This document shows positions 50,577-61,705 of a stretch of 64,000 nt of DNA, in pieces. The DNA is taken from the NCBI GenBank assembly GCA_039621445.1, contig CP154957.1:33254942-33318941 (forward strand). The letters run 5' to 3'. The DNA comes from Euglena gracilis (taxonomy: Eukaryota; Euglenida; Euglenophyceae; Euglenales). The notes beneath the pieces are model-generated. The model was given only the letters and a program-made list of their open reading frames with translations, did not search any database and had not been told where the DNA came from. The number at the start of each line of letters is the position of its first letter. Position 1 is the first letter of the stretch. A program made the position numbers and the translations under genes.

Positions 50577-51155
50577 CGTAGGAGGAGGATCGAGATCCTC
50601 CTCGAACATCGTTCGAGGTCGTTCGAGGAGGATCAATATCCTCCTCGAATGTCGTTCGAGGTCGTTCGAGGAGGATCAAAATCCTCCTCGAGTGTCGTTC
50701 GAGGTCGTTCGAGGAGGATCAAAATCCTCCTCGAATGTCGTTCGAGGTCGTTCGAGGAGGATCAAAATCCTCCTCGAATGTCGTTCGAGGTCGTTCGAGG
50801 AGGATCGAAATCCTCCTCGAACGTCGTTCGAGGTCGTTCGAGGAGGATCGAAATCCTCCTCGAACGTCGTTCGAGGTCGTTCGAGGAGGATCGAAATCCT
50901 CCTCGAATGTCGTTCGAGGTCGTTCGAGGAGGATCAAAATCCTCCTCGAATGTCGTTCGAGGTCGTTCGAGGAGGATCAAAATCCTCCTCGAATGTCGTT
51001 CGAGGTCGTTCGAGGAGGATCAAAATCCTCCTCGAATGTCGTTCGAGGTCGTTCGAGGAGGATTTTAAGCCCCCCCCCTCGAAGAGGGGGGGGGCTTAAA
51101 AACGTTCGAGGAGGTTCGAGCTCGAACGTTCGAGCTCGAACCTCCTCCTACTGTT
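50577..51155. repeat. 43-bp palindromic tandem array B with terminal hairpins
   Basis: About eleven copies of the same 43-base unit as array A (50577-51065). They are followed by AAGCCCCCCCCCTC with its complement and a self-complementary GTTCGAGCTCGAAC run to 51150. The arrays bracket the three direct repeats inside the transposon. Confidence 0.93.
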
Positions 51156-52333
51156 ACCCCCCCGGGCTGCAGCAGCGGAGCCGAGGCCGCAGGTCAGCGG
51201 CAGGGCCCTTGGGACCCAAAAATTGGTGCCGGTGGACGTGTACCGTTACTGGGTGGCTGCCCACCCACCTTCAAGAGATCCCATGTCTGCATCTTTTGTG
51301 GGACCTGTCAATGGTCCAAAAACGGCACAATGACACCATATGCCGGAGGAGACGGTGTGCTTTCAACCCATTCTGAAGCCACTAAAGCTAGCTGTAAATG
51401 GGTCAAATGCAATCGTTTTCTACTCCTCCATTAGTTGTTTATTTGCGTGTCAATTTTGTGACAAACCAACCAACTTGGTGTGCGCACCCACGGCTCCTTT
51501 CTCACGCCGTTTGTCAACGGCGTCAGGTCATGGGTGCCAAAGCCCAATCCCAGAAGGACAAAATTATGTTGATGCGCGCAATTGCGCGCATCAACATAAA
51601 CATGTTGATGCGCGCAATTGCGCGCATAAACACAATTTTGTCCTTCCTGTTTTGGGCTTCTTCCGCCGGGTTCTTTGCCACACAACTGGTTCTGCGCATC
51701 CCGGGTATAGGCCGGGTGGGAGACACCCGTTCCCCTTTATTCCCTTCATTCCCTGCGGACCCCATTTCATCCCCTTTGCGCTTTCCTTGCCCAACACCCC
51801 GTACTTACCTTCCTTCCCCTGTGTCCTTCCCGCCGGCTTGGTCGCACCTCACCCACACCCCCCGGCACTTCCTCCCCGCGCTTTAACAAACAGCCCACAA
51901 ACACCACACCAAGGCGCCGCAAGCAAAGCAGTCCGGCAAACACCCAGGACGCACACCGCCGGCAGCTCGGACACACCCGGGGACACAGCCGAAAGAAGCA
52001 ACAAGGGCAGTAAAGGTCCCGTTCCTAAGGTGCTTTTTTGCGTTTTTTTCCCTTTGGGCCGGCAAGGTCCCGGGGGTTTCGACGTACAAAGTCCATTTTT
52101 GCACACCCCAAAAACACCATTTTTCGCCAAAGTCCCGGGGGTCTCACAACCAAAATCAGAATTTTGCTCATTTTTTGCACTCTCTTGTTCACGTGTTTTC
52201 AAACCCCCCTGACCTTCACAGCCGAAACAAAGCAGAATCAAAAAAAATCGTAAATGCGCGCAAATGCGCAAATAAAAAGAAAAAAGCTTAAGTGCGAATC
52301 CGGCCGCCTAAGTTCCTGCACAGTCCTGGACAC

Positions 52334-52485
52334 CAGATTCCGCCGCAGGAGGCTCGTCTGGCAGCCAACCACCGCCTCCTTCACCGCGTTGCGGATGGTG
52401 CCCGCCCGCTCGTGGTACCGCAGCTTGACGACGACCGGACCGCCGGGGCTGTCGCACCGCACGCCCATCCCGAAGTGCCCCGCCC
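52334..52485 (-). CDS. Internal exon of the 44.7-54.4 kb gene
   Basis: The acceptor CCCTCCAG and donor CTG-GTGTCC bound a frame reading AGHFGMGVRCDSPGGPVVVK, then RAGTIRNAVKEAVVGCQTSL. It starts with two bases of a split codon, matching the one-base end of the exon at 53201, and ends in phase 0, matching the exon at 47541 across the inserted transposon. Not recognised. Confidence 0.65.
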
Positions 52486-53200
52486 CTGGAGGGGTGGCAG
52501 AGCTTGCTTGGGGCTGGACGCCGGACACCTCACCTCCTCTTGGCCAAAGCAAAAGAAGGGGGAGAGCTTAATGCATAAAATGCGATCAACTTGAATAAAG
52601 ATGGGCATGGTGAAACCCTTGGTGCGTACCCGTATTTTCCAGTGCTTCAACAAGAAGGCAAATCCTCTCAAGTAGCTGGCAGGGGGAGAGCCGGAAAAAA
52701 GCTCTAACAAAAAAATTGCTGTAAGAAAATCGTCGGGGAAAATCCTGGACAAAATTTGGCTCAGAATTTTCTAAAAGCTGTGGCCTTTTCCAGGCAATTT
52801 TAATAAAATCCAATGTCCTCCAGTGAAAACTCAAAATAATAATTAGCACCAATTTTTGACATGGCCATCTCATTCCAAATAACCTGATGGTGATAGCCAC
52901 ACTGAAAGAATGCCTTTATTTTACTTAATTTTGAGGTTTGGAGTCAAAGATCTTCCAGCTTTTTTGAATTTTGGAGGTAGAAAACCCTCAAGAATGTATT
53001 GAATTTTGATGGATTTTTTCAGGAAAATTGAAGAATTTTTCCTGGACATTTTAAAGAACCATCCAATATGTTCCCCAACAGGATTTTCACCACAGGCAAG
53101 GACACAGCCCTGATAAAAGTGACCAACCCTCTCCCTCCCTATCCCCCACAACCCGGGCTTTGTCTGCCAAAAAAAGCGGTGGTCCACGGCAGTGCCACAC

Positions 53201-53445
53201 CCAGGAAGCGACAGCCGCGGTACCGCTGCGGCACGGCCTGGCAGCCGGCCCCGATGGTCAGCCCGCCCACCGCCACCTGCCGGACGAACGGCTCGCAGAA
53301 GCCGTCCCCCTCCCCGCCCTCCAGCCCCGCCGTCCCCGCCGCCGGGGACACCACCGGTCCGGGCGGCGAGGGGGCCGGGTTGCTCGTGGCGCTGGGCGTG
53401 GACGACGGTCCCGCGGAGGGGTGCGGCCACCCCGGGGTGGCCAGC
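53201..53445 (-). CDS. Internal exon, Ser/Pro linker plus Cys-containing domain
   Basis: Between GGGTCCAG and CTGG-GTGTGG. A Pro/Ser/Thr/Ala-rich linker (TPSATSNPAPSPPGP) leads into GDGFCEPFVRQVAVGGLTIG and AGCQAVPQRYRGCRFLG. The cysteines and the signal-peptide exon upstream fit an extracytoplasmic protein. It joins in phase to 52485-52334. Confidence 0.6.
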
Positions 53446-53689
53446 CTGGACCCAATTTGGCGGTGGTGGCGATGGTGATGGGTTGGCCCCCGGGACAAAC
53501 CCCGAACTGCGGCCACACACGGGCCAGACCGCCCGCCAATCGGCCACGCATTCCAGCCCCGGGGCGGGTGGGACGCGGCCAATGGTGGCTCGGGTGCGGT
53601 GGAGACAGGCGCACAGGGCGAGGGCACGAAGAATGGCGTTACCCGCTGCTGGCCGTGCGGCCCGGAAGGGAGGCACCCCCTCTGGTGGT

Positions 53690-53890
53690 CCCCTCGCCCT
53701 GGCCGGGGACGGCCGGGGGCTCGCGACAGGTGTAGGCCGGGGTTGGCTCCGCCTCGCTGGTGCACCGCCAGCCGGCGGGGCACGTGTCGGGGCCGCACAG
53801 GGGCCCCGCCGGGGGGGCGGGCGGGGCCCGGAGGCAGGACGCGGGGGCAGGCCGGTGGGGACTGGGGCGAGTGCGGCGTCCGGCTCTGCC
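53690..53890 (-). CDS. Cys-rich exon of a probable secreted protein
   Basis: One minus frame reads GPLCGPDTCPAGWRCTSEAE, then PTPAYTCREPP, a compact cysteine spacing like an EGF-type or small disulfide module. Splice limits and phase to neighbours are unresolved. A further open segment at 53640-53520 (ILRALALCACLHRT, ECVADWRAVWPVC) may be the next exon. Confidence 0.4.
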
Positions 53891-54344
53891 GCTTGCAGTC
53901 TCGGGGTGTTGGGGTGGCCTTCGACCACGGATACGGCACGGACCAACTGGGGATGGGGGGTGCTTCGCAGAACCGGAATAGTTTCTGCCTCAAAAGGATT
54001 TCAATGAAATCGTGAGGCACGCACTTGAGTCTATCGTGGCTGCCGGTCGGATACCCCCTTGAGCCGGGGAGCCCTCGAGCTCAGGCGACGCCCTGGTGTT
54101 GGTCCCTGTCGATGGGGGGGGGGGCGGACCCCCACCGGCCTGAGGGTCCTCAGCGAGGGAGACTGTGCCCCGTAGGGCCAAGACCAGCATCACAGGGCCA
54201 GGCGAGAGGCACACATGCTTGTGACCCCAGTGTGAGACGCACACAGCGGTGACATTTCAGAACGTTGTCATGAACAAACACGACGCCCAGCAGATCAGCA
54301 CAGTTCGATTTGCAGGAATGTGATTCTCTCTCTCAGACCGCCAC

Positions 54345-54416
54345 CTTTCTCGTCTCCGCCTCGGCCTGGGCGAGGCCCATCACCACCAGCAGCGCCTGCA
54401 CCCACCGCGACAGCAT
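54345..54416 (-). CDS. First exon with predicted signal peptide
   Basis: MLSRWVQALLVVMGLAQAEA: one basic residue, a hydrophobic core and a small-residue cleavage region, ending TRK before an AAG-GTGGCG donor. It probably begins the Cys-containing gene that runs leftward to 44674, and would direct that protein into the secretory pathway. The link to the next exon is not proven by phase. Confidence 0.5.
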
Positions 54417-55991
54417 CCCCGCCCCAACGCCCACACGCTCAGGCCGGCGTGGACCGCTCGGCGCTCATCCGCCGGGCGTGGGGCGCGGAAAAGCAGGGGC
54501 CGGTGGGGGGTGGCAGCTGCCTGTGGCGAGGAAACAATGGGGGCTGAGCGTCCTGGTCATAGATTAACTTAGTGACCCCCCCGGGGGGGCACTTGTTCCC
54601 GGGCCCAAACCCACCCACCCACTTTTTTCGAAAACCCGCCCACCCACAACCCTCCCCCCCCCCAAAGGGTCCACCACCCACCCACCCAAAATCCAGCCAA
54701 AATCGGCCGAAAACGCAGAAAAAACTTTCATCCTTCGGCCGGGCACAAACCTGACCCATGGCTCACGGGGGGGGGGGGTCCCGCCCCAACCCACCCACCC
54801 ACTCTCGAAAACCCAACCCCCCCGGGGGAGGGTCACACAAGTGTTAAATGAGTCTAGGGTCCCACAGGCCGGGGCTTTATGGGAAGGCCTGGTGGGGTAG
54901 ACCCCTCCAACCACCTGGAAGGTTGGGGAGGAGGGGGTCGCATACACCCACAATGGCAGTTCGCAAGGAATAATCCCTTCGGCGCCGACGGCACGAAAAG
55001 AGCATGATGACCTGGCAATCGGCGCTGCTGGAAAATGGGAAGGAGTAGTTGGGGGAGGGTTAGGTGGTGGCCACCCCCCCCCCCCCACTTCTTGGGGGTG
55101 GGCGGTGGTCGACCCCCCACCCACAGGGTTTTGATTCCCATTCAGCCCTGGCTGACAGTCAGGGGCGAGGCACCCTTCATGTCGAGATCCGGCCAGCCAC
55201 CGTTCAGCGACATGTGCCGGGGGGATATGCAATGCAAAAAAGTGCAAACAAATGCGAAAAAAATGCAAAAAAAACGCAAAAAAATGCAATTTGTCCGTGG
55301 GAGCTCCCCGGGGATGTAGATTTGTTTTGTACTGGAGACGACTTAGAAAAATTTCGCCTCCACCGGGGTTTAAAAAAATATTCCTCCTCTTTTCAACAGG
55401 ACACATAAAAGCACAAATAAAAAAAACAATATCAATACAATCAAAAAAAGTGCCAAGAAAGTCAAGAAAGGCACCGAAAAATACGAGGCCAAAAAAAGCG
55501 TAGCGCAAAGTTGCAATGGCATGGTTGGTTTGCCCAGTCGCATGCACTTGTCTTTCATTGCAACTACTGTTTGTGTGAGATTGGTCCAAAAAATTTATGT
55601 ATGCAACTTTCAGCTGTCTGGTAGTAAAGCAATTGCCTGTGCAATTGCCCCTCAAAAAGTGGAAATGGAAAACTACGCAATTATTCAAAGTTGCATCTTT
55701 TTTGCAAAAAATTGCAAAAAAATGCAACTTTTCACAAAATTTTCATTATGCAAAAATGCAAAAAAGCATATATTTTCAAGATTTTGGATTCTGCAAAAAA
55801 ATGTAAATTGTGCGACTTGCACATCCCCCCCGCGCATGGCAGCACTCATATTCGGTGTGTAGTCACTAGGGGGCTGATAACGATGCAGGCTGGCAGCTGT
55901 GGGCGAAGGGCCCTTCGTTCGCTAGCCGAACGCCACTGTGCAGCGCCGGAATGTTCGCAAGGGAAGGGGTGGGAGGGGGCCGGGGGCCGGC
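54417..55991. other. No supported gene; repeats and AT-rich DNA
   Basis: Positions 54559-54850 hold a G/C-run repeat beginning TTAACTTAGTGACCCCCC, related to 5490-5660 and 60450-60560, with CCACCCACCCAC tracts. Positions 55200-55810 are A-rich with many TGCAAAAAA and GCAAAAAATGC motifs. This is the spacer between the 3' end of the 56-64 kb gene and the start of the signal-peptide gene. Confidence 0.4.
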
Positions 55992-56190
55992 TCAGGGCGG
56001 CCACGCCTCCTCGCGGCGGTGCTGGTCGTACACCGCCTTGAGGAGCCGGGCCCGGCCCAGGTACGCCGCCCGCCGGGGGCAGTCCCGGCAGTCCTCCACC
56101 TCCTCGCACAGCACGAGGTGGTCGACGAGCAGCGCCCGCCGGGGGTCCGCCCCGCCCGCCCAGGGGTCGCTCGGCCGCAGGGCCGGGCCG
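55992..56190 (-). CDS. Terminal exon of an unrecognised gene
   Basis: After CGCCGGACAG the frame reads GPALRPSDPWAGGADPRRAL, then VDHLVLCEEVEDCRDCPRRA and ends HRREEAWPP followed by TGA. It begins with one base of a split codon. It is highly GC3-biased with four Cys in an acidic context. No family recognised. Confidence 0.6.
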
Positions 56191-56547
56191 CTGTCCGGCG
56201 AAGGGGCTTGGGAGGAATTCAGGAATTCTGTGACGTGGGGGGTTGCCCCCCCCCCCCCTGTGGGACTGGGCGCAGTCTGGGGGACCACTTTGGGGGGGGG
56301 GGGGCTGTTTCGAAGTCTCTCTCTTCTGAATCGGTGTTGCTGGGGGAACTCCTTGGGGGGAACTCGAAAATTTCGAAGTCTCTCTCTCTCTCTCTCTCAT
56401 ATTGAAAGTAGAGGATACCCTCTCCCCCTTTGGCTGTCTGGGGGTCTGGGGATACCTTGTCTAAGCACTGGAAGACAAAGGTAAGAACCGGGGGGGGGGG
56501 CTGCTTGGACAAGGGGAGGGGGGAGGTACCAACTGGAAAACCTCTGG

Positions 56548-57019
56548 CTTAGGCGGCGCGAATTACCCAACCAATTTTTTGCGTTTTTTTGAGTGTTTTG
56601 AAACCCCTCTAAAAGGGCACAAAAATCTGGGTTCAGAGGGGTGTGTTACAGCTTTGGGCCAAAATTTTATGAAAGTTTGCGCGGTTATCCGCTTAAACGA
56701 TTCCCGATTGTGTGTGAATTGTGTGATTTGGGGGTGTTTTAGAACTGTTTGAAATGGCTTTAAAAAACGCTGACTTTGAATGGGTGTGACGTGGGGCTGT
56801 GTCTCGGTGGTTTACGTTATGACGGTATCTGAGAAACGAAGAAATATTGCAAGCGTACGCGGATAACTACCGAAATGAAACAAGAGGTGTACGACAAACA
56901 GAGTTAAATGTTTAGACGGATATCCGTGAAGAATAAACTTGTACGCGGATTACCGCCTAAAAGCGACAACACAGAATAGTACGCGGATTACCGCCCACCA
57001 TAACACAAACAGTTGATAA
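56548..57019. mobile_element. Truncated copy of the 2.6-kb transposon
   Basis: It starts CTTAGGCGGCGCGAATTACC and aligns end to end with 19586-20047 in the same orientation, including GCGCGGTTATCCGC and GCGGATTACCGCC palindromes. No matching right terminus follows before the window ends, so it is a one-ended fragment. Its left flank is TCTGG. Confidence 0.85.
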
Positions 57020-57034
57020 AAGCAGAGAGTCTCC

Positions 57035-57150
57035 TCAAACACACGTTCGAGGTCGTTCGAGGAGGGTTTTTAAGCCCCCTGAGGGGAGGCAACGTTCGAG
57101 GAGGTTCGAGCTGCTCAAACGTTGGTGCTTGAGCCTCCTCCTACAGTCCC
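57035..57150. repeat. Fragment related to array B
   Basis: ACGTTCGAGGTCGTTCGAGG, then AAGCCCCCTGAGGGGAGGC, then ACGTTCGAGGAGGTTCGAGC follow the same order as 51040-51150 in the 4.7-kb transposon. It directly abuts the truncated transposon copy. Confidence 0.75.
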
Positions 57151-57189
57151 CCCCCCCCCGGGGATTGGCCATGCACAGGGGAGGTGTGT

Positions 57190-57330
57190 TGGAGGCTTTT
57201 CTTTGGGACCAGGGTGGCGGCGGCCCTGGCCACGATGGCGCCGGCCCTCTCCTCCACCGGGGCGGCGGCCTTGCCGGCGACCTCGGGGGGCAGCTCCGGA
57301 AACAGGTTTCGGTTGAAAGCACACCGGCGG
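57190..57330 (-). CDS. Probable internal exon, unrecognised gene
   Basis: The minus frame reads NRNLFPELPPEVAGKAAAPV, then ERAGAIVARAAATLVPKKS, an Ala-rich helical segment with GC3 bias. Boundaries uncertain (possible acceptor GGAG before LPPEV). It lies in order with the exon ending the gene at 55992. Confidence 0.4.
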
Positions 57331-57346
57331 GGGCGGGGGCAGGGAC

Positions 57347-57847
57347 CAGGGAATTTCTTAAGGACCCCCCGGGGGGGGGGGGGTCCAGCCTCCGGCTGGC
57401 AAAAAGGCTGCTGGCTGGATTTGAGCTGCTGGCTGGACCCCCCCCCCCCGGGGGGGTGGGGGGGGTCTGGGGCTGGAGGGGGCTGGGCTGGGCTGGGTCG
57501 GTGAAAAACAAAATTTTCTAACACATTTTTGCCATTTTCGACATTTTGGTGGATGGAGCTAGATCAAGGCTGGGGGCTGTGATGGAGGAAACTGTGGTGA
57601 GGGGAAAAAATGCAGGGATAGGTGAGCTGGGCAGCCCAGTTGGCTGGCCAGCCTGCGGCCAGCTTGCCCGGCCTTCGGCCGGCTGGCCCGGCCTCCGGCC
57701 GGGCTGGACCCGACTTTATTTCAGTCGACCCCCGGGGGGGGGGGGGGGCTCCCAGCCCGAATTTGGGCTGCTGGCTGGATTTGAGCTGCTGGCTGGCTGG
57801 ACCCCCCCACGGGGGGTAGGGTACCCTCCGGCTTAAGAAATTCCCTG
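57347..57847. mobile_element. hAT-like MITE, 501 bp, 8-bp TSD GCAGGGAC
   Basis: Inverted 16-base ends CAGGGAATTTCTTAAG (57347-57362 and 57832-57847). They are flanked by perfect 8-bp duplications GCAGGGAC (57339-57346 and 57848-57855). The interior is homologous to the element at 27394-27830 in the opposite orientation. Intronic in the minus-strand gene. Confidence 0.9.
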
Positions 57848-58537
57848 GCAGGGACCCCCAGGCAGGTTCAAGGTCAGGGCAGGGGGGGGGGGGCCGGACC
57901 CCTCCCGCCGGTCAAGGGGGTCAAGGGGGGGTCCCCCCCACCTACAATGGCGGTGCGGACAAAGTGGACCCAAACACCGCAACGCGCAAACTGAAAACCG
58001 CAAAGCCCAATTTTACCCCAAAGTCGACCAAACATGCCATTTAGGGCACTTTTGGGCAAAAGTTTGACCTGTTTTGGGGGGTCCTGGGCACCCCCCCCCC
58101 CCCGAGTCCCTGAGCCGGTGCAGCCAGTCCAGACCCCCAAGGAGGGGAGACAACCTTTTGCCAAGACGCCCTCCTTACATCGAATCCTGCCCCCAGGTGA
58201 GGGGTCGCAAAAACCCCAACGAAAAACACTCAAACTCCCACTTGCATCATTTTTGACGCTTTCTTGAAGTTTCTGGGGGTTTGGGCCAATATTTTTCGAT
58301 GTGTTTCAAAGACACACCCTTAATGACCCCATTTCCTCTGGTGCAGGCTTGTGCTTAGTCGGGTGCCTACCCCACGGGGGGGGGGTGGTTGCTAGGGGCA
58401 GGCACCCCATGGCACCCGATCCGACCCCCCCCCGGAGGGGGGGGGTAGGGTTTTGGGGGGTGCCTGCCCATAGCAGGCACCCCCCTCTGACCCCGGCGCC
58501 AAAGGCTCCGGGGGCACGGAAAAGGCCATTTTCAATG

Positions 58538-59089
58538 AAAATTTTCGGTACTTGTCTGTTGGTCGATCCACAGCAGTGCATCGAGTCTGTTAGTCGATCC
58601 ACACCAATTACGGCTAGGGTTAGGGTTAGAGTTAGGGTTAGTGTTAGGGATATTAGGGATAGGGTTAGGGTTAGGGTTAGGGATAGGGTTAGGGATAGGG
58701 TTAGGGTTAGGGTTTGGGTTAGGGTTAGGGTAACCTACCCTAACCCTAAGCCTAAGCCTAAGCTTAAGCCTAAGCCTAAGCCTAAGCCTAAGCCTAAGCC
58801 TAACTCTAACCCTACCTCCTGTATTTCCGCAACAGCTGCACTTCCCGACGCACCGATGGGCTCCTAATGAGACCCGTCGGGCGTTCCCCTGCGACCCGTA
58901 CCTGTGTGTAGCTATGTGCTGTGTGTGCAGCTCCACAAACTCTCTAAACCCTGTGCCGACACCAGCCGTATCTTCTGACCCTGTTTTGTGCTTTCCCTGT
59001 CCATCAGTGACCCAAAGTAGGCCAAAAAATAGGTGTGGATCGACCTGTTTTGCCGTGGATCGACTAACAGACAAGTACCAAATTTTCTG
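58538..59089. mobile_element. Inverted-repeat element carrying opposed telomere-like arrays
   Basis: The ends AATTTTCGGTACTTGTCTGTTGGTCGATCCAC and their near-exact complement (to about 59089) enclose about 550 bp. Inside are a TTAGGG-type array (58611-58730) and an inverted CCTAAC/CCTAAG array (58737-58812). The outer flanks carry GTGCCTGC...GCAGGCACC hairpins (58460-58490 and 59119-59145). Confidence 0.75.
58611..58815. repeat. Interstitial telomere-like repeats, head to head
   Basis: GGGTTAGGGTTAG-type units with GGGATA variants run to 58730. They meet GTAACCTACCC and continue as CCCTAACCCTAAG and AGCCTAAGCCTA. TTAGGG matches the telomere repeat of many eukaryotes, but the imperfection and inverted arrangement show it is not a live chromosome end. 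Confidence 0.9.
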
Positions 59090-59344
59090 GGTCCCCCCCA
59101 GACTCCCCCCCCGGGGGGGTGTGCCTGCTAGGGGCAGGCACCCTATAGACCCACCCACCCCACTCCCCCCCCGGTCGGTAAGCACAAGCATGCTCCGGTG
59201 ATTTTTGGCCATTTATTCTTTCAAATTAAGAAATTAGCGGTGCTTCGTTCACTCATTTCGGCCATCCATCACTACACCCCCGGGGTGCCCCCTCCTTCCC
59301 CCGGGGGGGGGGGGGGGGGGTGCATCTCAGTCAACCAGCAGCCT

Positions 59345-59500
59345 GCCCGGCACAGCGCAGGCCCCGGCTCCGGAGCGGACCCACGCCCGCCACTTCTGGA
59401 GGTGCCGCCAGGCCCCATACGCTGTGTGAGCACCCAAAGAGCCGTTCTGCCCCACACTCCAACGCCACGGCATCGTTTGCCGCAGCCCTTCGGGTCGGGT
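59345..59500 (-). CDS. Possible exon, unrecognised
   Basis: All three minus frames are open because of GC content. The most protein-like reads AYGAWRHLQKWRAWVRSGAG. No splice pair is convincing. Listed only because it lies between better exons of the same strand. Confidence 0.2.
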
Positions 59501-61554
59501 TGAAAGGTGAACGGGGCAGGTGGGGGTGCCATCACTGCCACCCCAACCCCCCCAGCACAGCGTATTTGAACGGGTTCGATGGACACGCACTGCGTGCACT
59601 TCTGTGCACATGCGGCCCTGGTTTCTGGGTCGGTGCTTTGTGGGGATTTCGATGGCGATGTGTGCTGGTGCGCATTCGCACGGGATAAAGAGATGGAAAT
59701 TGGCCTGAGTACAGACTTTGGTGCATCTGCTCGTCGGTGCCAGGACTGTCCTTTCTGCAACAACAAAAAATAGTGTAGCCAGAAACCTTCTTTTGTATTC
59801 AATAACCCTGGCCCCCCTGCCCACTGAGGGAGGGGGGAATATGTTGTATCCTTTCCAAACGGTTTATTAACAAATTCTTTGGATTTGGGCGATAATTTTT
59901 CAGGTGTGCCGCAATTCTAAATAATCAGTTTCCCTGTCACTTTCTTTTAAAAAAAATTCAGCGCTTCGTACGAAAGATTCTCGGCTCAGCCCATAATCCA
60001 GACCCCGGAGGAGCCCTTCCCCAAACAGCCAGATGGAGTTAACCTGCCCCCTCCCTGACTCTCTGACTGATAAACCCCCAGGAGCAAGATCGGCTGAAGG
60101 AGGGGTATATCAGTGAACAAAAAAGCCTCAAGGCCTCACTTAGCCACCCTCGAGGGGGTCCAGCTCAGAAGCTGGAAAGTTTGGCCCGGCTGGAAAAAGG
60201 CTGCTTGCTGGATGCACAGCCCGGCTGGGGTTGAACCACCCCCCAAAAGGAACTGCAAAAATAACTGCAAAATGCCCCCAAACTGCCAATGACACAAAAT
60301 AAAACAACTCTTTGACCCCAAATTTGCACGCCCATTTTCAACCCATTTTTTGGCCCATTTTTGCACCTGCAAAAGCAACAAAATCTGTTACCATTTGGCC
60401 AGGCAGCTGGAAATAAATAAATGAAACTCGTCGGTGGGGGGGGTCCGTGCATGGATTCATTAGTGATCCCCGGGGTTGGGCACTTTTTCCCAACCACAAA
60501 CCCATTCGCCCACCCACTTTTTTCTTCTTCGAAAACCCACCCACACACAGACCCCAGGAGACAACGCACCGGGGACAACGCCCATACACCTATGTATGTA
60601 GCAAAACCATATCTAACACAAGGGATTTTGGATATTTTAGGGCCCTTCGCACAGTTGCGAACAAAATGATTTGCACAACAAAAAAGGAGTTGCACACAAG
60701 GCATATGTAACCAAGAGATTTTGCTTTTTCCAGCTTTCCAAACAGTCAAACAAATAATTGCGTACAAAACGACTTGCACTCGAGGATGATCGCGAGCATT
60801 CTCAAACGACCTCGAACGACACCCGAGGATGCTCACTGACATCCTCCAACGGAGCATCCTCCTTCAGCAACCCCCCCCCCCCACGAGGGCCCATCCAACC
60901 TGCAGGCTTTTCCAGCCAGCAGCCTCTTCCAGACTCGGACCCAGGGTTCGATATAAGGACAGGTGGGGGGGGTCCGGACCCCCCCTGCGGGCCAGGAGGG
61001 GGGGGGGTGGGGGGGACACCCCCCCCCCACCTAAACAGGTGCGCGGTCAGGGTGGCTGAATTTTCGGCGCGAAGCGCCGGAGGAAAAATTGACCCTTTTT
61101 GGGGGGGGTCAATTTTCTCCCCCCAGGGTCGGTCCGGACCCCCCTTGCAGGTGGGGGGGGGGGGTGGTCCGGACCCCCCCTGCGGGCCAGGAGGGGGGGG
61201 GGGTGGGGGGACACCCCCCCACCTAAATCATGTACACCCTCCTTATATCAAACCCTGCTCGGACCTCTAGGTTTACCCCCCCCGGGATTTGAGAGGGACT
61301 CACCACACAGCAAACTGGGCCAGAAGCGAAGTTAGCGCCGGCCATAAACAGACAAGAAGCCTCTGTGCAACTAAAGGGGATTTGGGAGCTTGTGCAAACC
61401 ATTTTTTGTTGCACAAGGCCGTTTGTACGCAACGAGAGGTTTGGTCTTAGGTACGCAGGAGGATGTTGTTTTGATGAAATCTGTCAAACGTTTTTGCCCC
61501 CGGCCCCCAATACACGCCCACCTCGCCAACAACGCTTGCCATCCCCCCCCCCTT

Positions 61555-61705
61555 GACACGGCCAAAGGCCAAGCCCTGGGCCGGGTCGGCGGTCGCCCGC
61601 AGCCGCAGCTGGACGCGCCGCCCGAAGTCCGGGGGCAGCGGCCAGCGGGCGAAGCGCTCCGCCTTTTGTGCCGCGCAGCGCGGCAGCGGCCAGCGGCGGG
61701 CGTAG
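61555..61705 (-). CDS. Probable internal exon, unrecognised gene
   Basis: One frame reads QKAERFARWPLPPDFGRRVQ, then LRLRATADPAQGLAFGR, with a donor GGCC-GTGTCA. It has strong GC3 bias and alternating basic and hydrophobic residues. The acceptor is uncertain. Confidence 0.4.

Larger units (their letters stand above)
47619..52312. mobile_element. 4.7-kb TIR transposon, CTTAGGCGGC family, 5-bp TSD
   Basis: Inverted ends of 33 bases match perfectly (CTTAGGCGGCCGGATTCGCA, then CTTAAGCTTTTTT). They are flanked by TTCCT on both sides (47614-47618 and 52313-52317). Near the ends and at 48100 and 51570-51630 lie palindromes of the type TTGATGCGCGCAATTGCGCG. The middle has two 43-bp arrays, direct repeats of about 400 bp and long hairpins. 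No transposase frame is visible, so this copy looks non-autonomous. It is inserted about 20 bp into an intron of the minus-strand gene, just past the GTGTCC donor after 52334. Confidence 0.92.

Noticed and set aside
48855-51155. Possible CRISPR-like array of 43-bp repeats
   Set aside because: The units are directly adjacent with no unique spacers, the context is eukaryotic, and the arrays lie inside a transposon.
48675-51376. Repetitive Arg/Ser/Phe-Glu-Glu frames of 130-213 codons
   Set aside because: They are translations of the 43-bp units. All three frames stay open in step with the repeat, and changes between units show no codon pattern.
52238-52334. Transposon insertion breaking an exon at 52313
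   Set aside because: At first the frame RTVQE appeared interrupted. A phase-0 donor (CTG-GTGTCC) at 52334 places the insertion in the intron, about 20 bases past the splice site.
58611-58815. A true telomere or chromosome end
   Set aside because: The repeats are short, imperfect, head to head, and flanked by unique sequence and inverted repeats on both sides.
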